A stretch of 6,930 nt of DNA. Source: Solirubrobacteraceae bacterium (GTDB lineage: Bacteria; Actinomycetota; Thermoleophilia; Solirubrobacterales; Solirubrobacteraceae). The stretch covers positions 1 to 6,930 of the forward strand of contig JALOLQ010000078.1 of NCBI GenBank assembly GCA_025455895.1, read 5' to 3'. Numbering within the stretch: position 1 is the first letter of the stretch; the number at the start of each line of letters is the position of its first letter. A program made the position numbers and the translations under genes. The notes under the pieces are model-generated. The model ran no database searches and was not told where the DNA came from. It saw nothing but the letters and a program-made list of their open reading frames with translations. Shown here in pieces: positions 1-5,105 of this stretch.

Positions 1-663
1 CGGTGGGCGCTCGCGGCGCCGCTGTTCGCGGGAGGGGACGGCGTCGCCGGCGCCGAGACGCGGCGGCGCACGCTCGCCGAACTGCTGCTCGAGCGCTACG
101 GGATCGTCACCCGCGAGCAGGTGCTCGCCGAGGGGATCGCCGGCGGCTTCTCGCTGCTCTACAGCGCGCTCAGCGACCTCGAGACGCTCGGCGTCTGCCG
201 CCGCGGCTACTTCGTGGAGGGCCTCGGCGGTGCGCAGTTCGCGCTGCCCGGGGCGGTCGAGCGCCTGCGCGCGGACGCCGCCGCGCAGGAGCAGCGCCCG
301 CTCGTGCTCGCCGCGACCGACCCCGCGCAGCCCTACGGCGCCGCGCTGAGGTGGCCCGAGCCGCGCGACGGGCAGCGCCGCCCGCAGCGCGTGGCGGGCG
401 CCTACCTCGTGCTCGGCGGCGCCGACCCGGTGCTCTACGTCGAGCGCGGCGGGCGCGGGCTGCTCGTGCTCGGCGAGCCGGACGCCGCGCAGGTCGACGC
501 CGCGCTGGGCGCGCTCGCCGCGTTCGTCACCGACGGCCGCGCGAAGCTCAGGCTCCAGCTCGAGCGCGTGGACGGCGAGCCGGTCGTCGGCTCGGACTGG
601 GAGGCCCGGCTCGTCGAGGCCGGCTTCCGCCAGGGCCCGCGACGGCTCACGCTGAGCGCCTGA
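1..663 (+). CDS. lhr: Lhr-type ATP-dependent DNA helicase, C-terminal 220 residues (5' end outside window)
   Basis: This is the C-terminus of a large Lhr helicase. Lhr proteins are ATP-driven 3'-to-5' DNA translocases; the C-terminal domain of E. coli Lhr has been reported to be a uracil-DNA glycosylase. The frame is open from base 1 to the TGA at 661-663, and no start is needed because the gene enters from the left. Visible Lhr signatures, numbered within the fragment, are a winged-helix-like stretch at 25-70 (LLLERYGIVTREQVLAEG, then GGF), RRGYFVEGLGGAQFALPG at 67-84, the segment LAATDPAQPYGAALRWP at 103-119, YVERGGRGLLVLG at 146-158, and a terminal EAGFRQGPRRLTL. The helicase motor lies outside the window, so its integrity cannot be judged. 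The gene converges on the small redox gene 24 bp downstream. The nearby nei gene on the same strand supports the assignment, since lhr and nei are neighbours in Mycobacterium. Family assignment is strong; activity is inferred. Confidence 0.93.
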   Translation, partial: RWALAAPLFAGGDGVAGAETRRRTLAELLLERYGIVTREQVLAEGIAGGFSLLYSALSDLETLGVCRRGYFVEGLGGAQFALPGAVERLRADAAAQEQRPLVLAATDPAQPYGAALRWPEPRDGQRRPQRVAGAYLVLGGADPVLYVERGGRGLLVLGEPDAAQVDAALGALAAFVTDGRAKLRLQLERVDGEPVVGSDWEARLVEAGFRQGPRRLTLSA

Positions 664-668
664 GCAGA

Positions 669-695
669 CCCCCCGCGGCGAACGGGTTCAGGGGG
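669..695. terminator. Weak candidate hairpin between convergent genes
   Basis: A run of C at 669-674 can pair with GGGGG at 691-695 across the lhr/redox-gene junction. Nested inside is a second option, CCCG (672-675) with CGGG (683-686) and a 7-base loop. There is no T-tract on either side, and the stem overlaps the minus-strand stop codon at 688-690. A GC-rich hairpin in the only gap between two convergent genes could act as a two-way terminator, but runs of C and G are common in this DNA. Confidence 0.2.
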
Positions 696-966
696 CCGGG
701 TGCTCCTTCGCCCACGCCACGATCGTCTTCGTGCCGCTGACGACCTCGCCGTCGTCGGTCACGAGCACCGGCACGTCCTCCTGGCCGGAGAGCGCGCGGA
801 TCTCCTTGCGCGCGTCGCCGCGCCGGGTCCACGGAAGCATCTTGTAGCCGGCGACCGCCTCGATCTCGGGCGCGTAGCCGGCCTCGCGGACCGCCTTCAC
901 CGCCCGGCCGCACGGGTGGCCGAGGCTCGCCTGCCTGTCGCGCTGCCCACAGGTGTAGATCTTCAT
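688..966 (-). CDS. Glutaredoxin / GST N-terminal domain-like small redox protein
   Basis: This 92-residue protein has a thioredoxin fold of the glutaredoxin/GST-N type and probably acts in cytosolic thiol redox chemistry; its partner is unknown. It starts with a short strand (MKIYTC), then HPCGRA at 17-22 at the head of helix 1. VPVLV at 65-69 supplies the cis-proline (P66), followed by DDGEVVSGTKTIVAWA, the usual last strands and helix. The usual CxxC is absent; the only cysteines are C6 and C19, on either side of where the active-site loop should be. The ATG at 966 was chosen because it begins the first strand directly; the frame is open further upstream, but that part is Arg/Gly-rich and overlaps the oxidase gene. 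The oxidase stop is 11 bp upstream, so the two may form an operon, although the small gene also has a -10-like hexamer of its own. No signal peptide or membrane segment is seen. Fold is fairly sure; catalytic activity is not. Confidence 0.82.
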   Translation of the reverse strand: MKIYTCGQRDRQASLGHPCGRAVKAVREAGYAPEIEAVAGYKMLPWTRRGDARKEIRALSGQEDVPVLVTDDGEVVSGTKTIVAWAKEHPAP

Positions 967-974
967 GGGCGCCC

Positions 975-980
975 AGCCTA
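975..980 (-). promoter_or_regulatory. Putative -10 (TAGGCT) for the redox-protein gene, overlapping the oxidase stop codon
   Basis: Read on the minus strand, TAGGCT fits the actinobacterial TAnnnT -10 pattern and ends 8 bases before the ATG at 966. Transcription would start at or next to the start codon, giving a nearly leaderless mRNA. The first three bases are the TAG stop of the FAD oxidase. No convincing -35 or Shine-Dalgarno was found. The site could be a coincidence of the stop codon. Confidence 0.35.
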
Positions 981-2321
981 CGGCAGCTTCTTGCCCGGGT
1001 TGAAGAGGTCCTGCGGGTCGAGCGCGGCCTTCACCGCGTCGTGCGCGCGTACCGCGGCGGGATCCCATTGGCGGCGCAGCCGGCCGTTCTTCAGCAGGCC
1101 GACGCCGTGCTCGCCGCTGATCGTGCCGCCCAGCTCGATCGCGAGCGCGAGCACCTCCTCGGCGGCGGCGTGCGCGCGGCGCAGCGCGAGGTCGTCACGC
1201 GGATCGAGCAGGAACGTCGCGTGGAGGTTGCCGTCGCCGGCGTGGCCCCACGAGCACGCCTCGAGCGCGTGGCGCTCGCCGATCGCGCGCACCGCGTCGA
1301 CCGCCTCGGCGAGCCGCTCGACCGGGACGGCGACGTCGTCGGAGAGCTTCGCCCCGCGGGCGGCGCCGGCCACGAGGCCGACGCCGTCGCGCCAGCGCCA
1401 GAGGTCCTCGGGCCGCGCCGGCTCGCGCGGCCCGCCGAGCGCCCCGTGCGCGAGCGCCTCGGCCAGCGCGGCGGCGTCCTCGGCGGACGTGTCGGCCTCG
1501 GCGATCACGAGGAACCCGGCGCCCTCGGGCACGCCGCCCGGGAAGCCGCCGCCGGCCACGGCCAGCGTCCCGCCGTCGAGGTACTCGATCGCCGCCGGCA
1601 CCGGCCCGGCCGCCATCAGCCGCGCCACGGCCTCGGCTCCCGCCGCGGCGTCCGCGTAGAACCCGCAGACCGGCAGCGCGCACGCGGGCGCCGGGATCAG
1701 CCGCAGCCAGACCGACGTGACGATCCCGAGCGTCCCCTCGCTGCCGACGAGCAGCGAGCGCAGGTCGTAGCCCGCGACGTCCTTGCGCGCCGGGCCGCCG
1801 AAGCGCACGAGGTGCCCGGGGGCCAGCACCGCCTCGACGCCGGTCACCCAGGCGCCCGTCACCCCGTACTTGAAGCAGTGCGGGCCGCCGGCGTTCGTCG
1901 CGACGTTGCCGCCGATCTGGGAGGCCTCGGCGGCGCCCGGGTCGGGCGGGAAGCACAGCCCGCTCTCGCGCGCGCGCCGGCGGACCGTCGCGGTCGTCAC
2001 GCCGGCCTCGGCCTCCATCCGCCACTGCAGCGGATCGAACGCACGCACGGCGGCCAGCCGCTCGAGCGCGACGACGATGCCGCCCTGGGGCACCGCGCCG
2101 CCGGCCCAGCCCGTGCCGCCGCCGCGCGGCGTCATCGGGACGCCCCGCGTGCAGCACCAGGCGACCACCTCGGCGACCTCGTCGGCGCTGCCGGGCAGCA
2201 CGATCGCGTCGGCCCGGCCCGCCGGCGTCGCGTGCGCCGTCTGGTCGGCGAGATACCCGGGGTCGTGGTCGCCCGCGCGGACGTGGTCCGCGCCGACGAT
2301 CCGCGCGAGGTCGGCCAGCAT
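978..2321 (-). CDS. FAD-binding oxidoreductase, GlcD / D-2-hydroxyacid dehydrogenase type
   Basis: A 447-residue cytosolic flavoenzyme of the VAO/PCMH superfamily (FAD_binding_4 plus FAD-oxidase_C), the family of glycolate oxidase GlcD, D-lactate dehydrogenase and D-2-hydroxyglutarate dehydrogenase. It should oxidise a D-2-hydroxyacid to the 2-oxoacid; the substrate cannot be read from the sequence. The FAD pyrophosphate loop is PRGGGTGWAGGAV at 65-77. Further FAD contacts are IGGNVATNAGG at 136-146, the YGVTG region near 152-156 and GSEGTLGI at 193-200. The C-terminal domain has the metal/active-site motifs GHAGDGNLH (359-367) and SGEHGVG (402-408) and ends in LFNPGKKLP, a hallmark of the family. 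Length is normal for GlcD and no key motif is missing. The ATG at 2321 was chosen because any earlier start would overlap nei and its coding sequence; a -10-like TACGTT lies 6 bases before it. No Fe-S subunit (GlcF) gene is adjacent, so a single-subunit enzyme is likely. Transcribed toward the redox gene 11 bp away. Confidence 0.95.
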   Translation of the reverse strand: MLADLARIVGADHVRAGDHDPGYLADQTAHATPAGRADAIVLPGSADEVAEVVAWCCTRGVPMTPRGGGTGWAGGAVPQGGIVVALERLAAVRAFDPLQWRMEAEAGVTTATVRRRARESGLCFPPDPGAAEASQIGGNVATNAGGPHCFKYGVTGAWVTGVEAVLAPGHLVRFGGPARKDVAGYDLRSLLVGSEGTLGIVTSVWLRLIPAPACALPVCGFYADAAAGAEAVARLMAAGPVPAAIEYLDGGTLAVAGGGFPGGVPEGAGFLVIAEADTSAEDAAALAEALAHGALGGPREPARPEDLWRWRDGVGLVAGAARGAKLSDDVAVPVERLAEAVDAVRAIGERHALEACSWGHAGDGNLHATFLLDPRDDLALRRAHAAAEEVLALAIELGGTISGEHGVGLLKNGRLRRQWDPAAVRAHDAVKAALDPQDLFNPGKKLP

Positions 2322-2325
2322 CGGC

Positions 2326-2352
2326 GGAACGTACCCTCGGGGCAGGCGTTCC
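2326..2352. promoter_or_regulatory. Divergent promoter region oxidase/nei with an inverted repeat and overlapping -10-like hexamers
   Basis: Only 40 bp (2322-2361) separate the two divergent start codons. On the minus strand TACGTT (2333-2328) ends 6 bases before the oxidase ATG. On the plus strand TACCCT (2332-2337) lies 24 bases before the nei ATG. The two hexamers share the central TA. The same stretch is bounded by the inverted repeat GGAACG (2326-2331) and CGTTCC (2347-2352), 15 bp apart. This could be an operator, or a GGAAC-N17-GTT element of the ECF sigma-factor type readable in both directions. No Shine-Dalgarno precedes either gene. The two readings compete, and either may be chance. 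Confidence 0.45.
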
Positions 2353-2361
2353 ACCAGCACG

Positions 2362-3138
2362 ATGCCCGAGGGCGACACCATCCACCACGCCGCGCGCCGG
2401 GTCGGCGCGGTCCTCACCGGGACCGTGCCCGACGCGATCCGCACGCCGCACCCGCGGTTCGCCCGCGACCGCTGGCCCGAACGCCTGGCCGGCCGCGCGG
2501 TGACGAGCGTCGACGCGCACGGCAAGCACCTGTTCCTGCGCTTCGAGGGCGACCTGGCGATCCACTCGCACCTGCGCATGACCGGCAGCTGGGGCACCTA
2601 TCGCCGCGGCCAGCGCTGGCGGCGCTCGCCGCGGCGCGCGTGGCTCGTGATCGAGCGCGGCGAGCACGAGGTCGTCGAGTTCGACGGGCCGGTGCTCGAG
2701 CTGCTGACCGATGCCCGCACGCGCTTCGACCAGCGGCTCGCCGGGCTGGGGCCCGACGTCCTCGCCCCCGTCCTCGACGAGGCGCGGATCCTGCGGCGCC
2801 TGCGCGAGGACGACCCGACGCGCCCGATCGGCGACGCGCTGCTCGACCAGCGCACCGTCGCGGGGATCGGGAACATCTGGAAGAGCGAGGGCTGCTGGGA
2901 GGGCCGGGTCGATCCGTTCCGGGCCGCCGGCCGCGTGAGCGACGACGAGGTGCTGGCGATCCTGCGCGGCGCGCGCCCGCGGATGCAGGCGTCGGCGCGG
3001 GACGGGATGCGCGCCCGCGACGACCGCGTCTACGGCCGCGCGGGCCGTCCGTGCCGGCGCTGCGGCGAGCCGATCGCCGCCTCCAGGCAGGGAGACGACA
3101 ACCGCACGACGTATTGGTGCCCGGGATGTCAGCGCTGA
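2362..3138 (+). CDS. nei: Endonuclease VIII (Nei) / Fpg-family DNA glycosylase-AP lyase
   Basis: A 258-residue base-excision repair enzyme that removes oxidised bases and cleaves the abasic site by beta,delta-elimination. All catalytic elements are present: MPEGDT with P2 as the Schiff-base nucleophile and E3; K55 in HGKHLFLRF; HSHLRMTGSW (68-77); a helix-two-turn-helix at about 155-176 (PIGDALLDQRTVAGIGN, then IWKSE); and a C-terminal zinc finger with C231, C234, C253 and C256, with R248 in its turn. The MPEGDT start and the RWRR/RPIGDALLDQR style match the actinobacterial Nei group rather than Fpg (MutM), which usually starts MPELPEVE. The N-terminal proline fixes the start at 2362, because translation from any earlier codon would block the active site. 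No Shine-Dalgarno is visible. The 3' end overlaps the next gene by 13 bp, suggesting co-transcription and coupling. Which Nei paralogue (Nei1 or Nei2) it is, and its damaged-base preference, are not resolved. Confidence 0.96.
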   Translation: MPEGDTIHHAARRVGAVLTGTVPDAIRTPHPRFARDRWPERLAGRAVTSVDAHGKHLFLRFEGDLAIHSHLRMTGSWGTYRRGQRWRRSPRRAWLVIERGEHEVVEFDGPVLELLTDARTRFDQRLAGLGPDVLAPVLDEARILRRLREDDPTRPIGDALLDQRTVAGIGNIWKSEGCWEGRVDPFRAAGRVSDDEVLAILRGARPRMQASARDGMRARDDRVYGRAGRPCRRCGEPIAASRQGDDNRTTYWCPGCQR

Positions 3139-3848
3139 ACCAGGCCGGCCCGCGCCCGAAGCGGATCGGGCACAAGGGCGCCCACCACCTCGCCCACGGC
3201 AACACGCTCGAGAGCTTCGACGCGGCGCTCGCGCACGACGTCGACATGATCGAGTTCGACGTGCTGCCCGAGCACCTGGACGGCAGCGGCGAGCTGCTGC
3301 TCGCGCACGACTACGGCGACCTCTCGGGCCGCGCGGTCGCGACCCTCGACGAGGGCCTCGCCCACCTCGCCGGTCCCGCCTACGCGGGGATCGAGCTCGA
3401 CGTGGACCTGAAGCTCCCCGGCTACGAGGAGCGCGTGGTCGCGGCGCTGCGCGAGCACGGGCTCGCCGGGCGCAGCCTGATCTCGACCATGGAGGACGAG
3501 AGCCTCACGGCGGTGCGCGCGGCGGCGCCGGAGATCCGCCTCGGGCGCTCGTTCCCGCGCGTGCGCAAGGACCCGATGGAGCGTCTGCTCACGCGCGTGC
3601 CCGCCTACGCGCTGATCGCCTTCTGGCGCCGGCGGCTGCCCTCGTGGATCGCCGCGCAGCTGCGCCGCGGGGAGATCGACGCGCTCATGTGCCACTGGGT
3701 GCTCGTGACCGAGAGGCTCCAGCACGCGGTGGCCGGCGCCGGCGGCGAGCTCTACGTGTGGACCGTCGACGAGGCCGAGCGGATCGCGCAGCTCGAGCGC
3801 CTCGGCGTGGCGGGGATCATCACGAACGACCCGCGCCTCTTCGGCTGA
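3126..3848 (+). CDS. Glycerophosphodiester phosphodiesterase-like protein (GDPD family), HKG variant
   Basis: A 240-residue TIM-barrel protein of the GDPD family, which hydrolyses glycerophosphodiesters to glycerol-3-phosphate and an alcohol. It has no signal peptide, so it is probably cytosolic. Seen in order are IGHKGAH (14-20) with H16 as first catalytic His; NTLESF (26-31); IEFD (42-45) with E43 and D45 as metal ligands; AHDY with H61 as second catalytic His; a DLK motif (94-96) where EiK is usual; and WTVDEAERIAQ (212-222) with GIITNDPRLF at the end. Oddities against classic UgpQ are HKG for HRG, GNT for ENT, and a shortened loop after H61 lacking the RTTnG motif. Substrate may therefore differ. 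The ATG at 3126 lies inside the nei zinc-finger codons and gives a 13-bp overlap; no later Met lies before the H16 motif, and there is no Shine-Dalgarno, so translation is probably coupled to nei. Family call is firm; the exact reaction is not. Confidence 0.9.
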   Translation: MSALNQAGPRPKRIGHKGAHHLAHGNTLESFDAALAHDVDMIEFDVLPEHLDGSGELLLAHDYGDLSGRAVATLDEGLAHLAGPAYAGIELDVDLKLPGYEERVVAALREHGLAGRSLISTMEDESLTAVRAAAPEIRLGRSFPRVRKDPMERLLTRVPAYALIAFWRRRLPSWIAAQLRRGEIDALMCHWVLVTERLQHAVAGAGGELYVWTVDEAERIAQLERLGVAGIITNDPRLFG

Positions 3849-3853
3849 TCAGC
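3844..3853. other. Perfect 10-bp palindrome joining two convergent stop codons
   Basis: GCTGATCAGC is centred on 3848/3849. Its left half ends the phosphodiesterase gene (TGA at 3846-3848), and its right half, read on the minus strand, ends the secreted-protein gene (TGA at 3851-3849). There is no intergenic base, so no separate terminator fits here; any terminator must lie inside a coding region. Confidence 0.6.
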
Positions 3854-4334
3854 GCCGCACGAAGCACTGCGCGAGCGCCGTCCCGCCGGAGCGGGAGGGA
3901 TCGCCGGCGCTCGTGCGCAGCGTGGCGCGCCGCAGCACCTTCGGCCCACGGCGGATCTGCACGTCCACCCGCCCGCGCACGACGAGCACCCGGCCCGCCT
4001 GCGGGGGCGTGAAGCCGAACGTCGTGCCGCCGCGCACGCCGGCGCGGCCGTCCCCGAGCCGCTGCCAGCCACCGTCGCCGCCGCTGCGCACCGGGAGCCA
4101 GGCGCGGGTCACGGCGTCCCACCACTCCGCGCGCACGCGCAGCCACTGGGCCCCCGGGCCGGCCGGGACGCCCGCGCGCACGCCCACCGCGCCGGGCCGG
4201 TCGGCCGGGTCGCAGAGGTTCACGGTCGCCCACGGGCGGCCCTCGGGCCAGGCCGGGGCGGCGCCCGCGGTCGCGGGTCCGGGCAGCAGGCCCGCGAGCA
4301 GCACGGCGAGCGGGGCGAGGCGGCGGGGACGCAT
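3849..4334 (-). CDS. Small secreted protein of unknown function
   Basis: I do not recognise a named family. The 161-residue product starts with a clear signal peptide: RPRR, a hydrophobic core (LAPLAVLLAGLL) and a likely AxA-type cleavage in TAGAAPA near residue 26. No lipobox Cys follows, so export to the wall or medium is more likely than lipoprotein anchoring. The mature part is rich in Trp, Arg and Val in alternating patterns (LRVRAEWWDA, GRVLVVRGRVDVQI), suggesting a beta-sandwich. It holds exactly two cysteines, one near the mature N-terminus (NLCDP) and one four residues from the C-terminus (QCFVRR), well placed for a disulfide closing the domain. Two tandem starts exist, GTG at 4337 and ATG at 4334; I chose ATG. 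A -10-like GATACT lies just upstream. It diverges from the Crp-family gene across about 70 bp and ends against the phosphodiesterase stop codon. From memory, similar proteins are common in Solirubrobacterales. Confidence 0.75.
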   Translation of the reverse strand: MRPRRLAPLAVLLAGLLPGPATAGAAPAWPEGRPWATVNLCDPADRPGAVGVRAGVPAGPGAQWLRVRAEWWDAVTRAWLPVRSGGDGGWQRLGDGRAGVRGGTTFGFTPPQAGRVLVVRGRVDVQIRRGPKVLRRATLRTSAGDPSRSGGTALAQCFVRR

Positions 4335-4343
4335 CACCGGTTC

Positions 4344-4349
4344 AGTATC
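4344..4349 (-). promoter_or_regulatory. Putative -10 (GATACT) for the secreted-protein gene
   Basis: On the minus strand GATACT ends 6 bases before the GTG at 4337 and 9 bases before the ATG at 4334, consistent with a leaderless transcript starting at one of these codons. It lies in one of the few A/T-containing patches of the region. No Shine-Dalgarno and no clear -35 were seen. Confidence 0.45.
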
Positions 4350-4391
4350 GGCTCGGGCCCGGAAGTCCTCCAGCGCTCAGGGGGCGCCCGG

Positions 4392-4397
4392 TACCCT
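4392..4397 (+). promoter_or_regulatory. Putative -10 (TACCCT) for the Crp-family gene
   Basis: TACCCT fits the TAnnnT -10 pattern and ends 9 bases before the ATG at 4407, which again predicts an almost leaderless mRNA. It sits in one arm of a small inverted repeat, CAGGG (4378-4382) and CCCTG (4394-4398), and follows the palindrome GGGCGCCC (4382-4389), so a repressor bound there would cover the -10. No TGTGA-type Crp half-site was found between 4338 and 4406. Confidence 0.45.
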
Positions 4398-4406
4398 GCA
4401 CGCTTC

Positions 4407-5105
4407 ATGGCCGCCACCGATGGCGACACCCGCGAGCTCCTCGGCCGCGTCCCGGTCTTCGAGACGCTGGCCGAGACGGACCTGCAGCGCGTGGCCGAGG
4501 TGGCCGTGCCGCGGCGCTTCGGCCGCCAGCAGGTGATCTTCCGCGAGGGTGACGATTCGGACACCTGCTACATCGTGCGCAGCGGCCACGCGCGCGCGAT
4601 CCGCGAGCACCCGGACGGGCGCTCGATCACGCTGGCCCAGTTCGGCCCCGGCGACATCTTCGGCGAGCTGGCGATGTTCGACGCCGAGACGCGCTCGGCC
4701 ACCGTCGAGGCGATCGAGGACATCGAGCTCATCGGCATCCTCGGCAAGGACATGCGCCGCCTCATGCGCGAGCACCCGGACATCGCGCCGAAGCTCGTCA
4801 TCTCGCTCGGCCGGCGCCTGCGCCACGCCAACGAGCGCCTGGCCAGCCAGTCGTTCCAGACGGTCCAGAGCCGCGTCGCCGTCGTGCTCGCCGGGCTCGT
4901 CGAACAGGCCCGCAGCGAGAGCTCGGCGGACGGCCGCGACGTCCTGCTGAAGATCACGCAGGCCGAGATCGCCCAGCTCGCCGGCTCCTCCCGCGAGTCC
5001 GCGAGCCGCTTCCTGGCCACGCTCGAGCGGGCGGGCGTGCTGAAGCAGGGGCGGGGCCGGATCGTCGTCCACGACCCCGCCGCGCTCGACGGCTACGTCT
5101 ACTAG
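4407..5105 (+). CDS. Crp/Fnr-family transcriptional regulator
   Basis: A 232-residue cytosolic DNA-binding regulator. Residues about 15-130 form a cyclic-nucleotide-binding domain: REGDDSDTCYIVRSG (46-60), then the phosphate-binding cassette FGELAMFDAETRSATVEA (85-102) with G86, E87, R96 and S97, which in cAMP-binding relatives contact the ribose and phosphate. A long C-helix (about 128-167) links to an HTH_Crp winged helix; ITQAEIAQLAGSSRESASRF (183-202) contains the recognition helix, where R196, E197 and R201 match E. coli Crp R180, E181 and R185, the residues that read TGTGA half-sites. On the C-helix the E. coli T127/S128 pair is replaced by A141/N142, so ligand identity is open. There is no cysteine cluster, so this is not an Fnr-type Fe-S sensor. 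Length is normal. The start is set by the -10-like site and the lack of an earlier sensible Met. The stop is followed directly by the Nudix ATG, indicating an operon. Confidence 0.93.
   Translation: MAATDGDTRELLGRVPVFETLAETDLQRVAEVAVPRRFGRQQVIFREGDDSDTCYIVRSGHARAIREHPDGRSITLAQFGPGDIFGELAMFDAETRSATVEAIEDIELIGILGKDMRRLMREHPDIAPKLVISLGRRLRHANERLASQSFQTVQSRVAVVLAGLVEQARSESSADGRDVLLKITQAEIAQLAGSSRESASRFLATLERAGVLKQGRGRIVVHDPAALDGYVY

Noticed and set aside
2327..2351. LexA/SOS box reading of GAAC...GTTC before nei
   Set aside because: The actinobacterial SOS box has GAAC and GTTC four bases apart; here they are 17 apart.
2322..2597. Upstream extension of the oxidase gene (open frame to 2597)
   Set aside because: It would run antisense through the start of nei, is unlike family N-termini, and the ATG at 2321 gives the normal GlcD length.
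1195..2667. A 490-codon minus-strand open frame overlapping the oxidase in another frame and crossing into nei
   Set aside because: It is almost entirely Arg/Ala/Gly, has no family motifs, and conflicts with two well-supported genes.
1041..3125. A very long plus-strand open frame running antisense to the oxidase and through nei in another frame
   Set aside because: The translation is a low-complexity Arg/Ala/Gly/Pro string without any domain. It is open only because stop codons are rare in this GC-rich DNA. Only the part from 3126 onward (the phosphodiesterase) is real.
3129..3725. A 198-codon minus-strand open frame opposite the phosphodiesterase gene
   Set aside because: It is the antisense shadow of a gene with clear catalytic motifs, has no domain of its own, and no promoter or ribosome site is visible.
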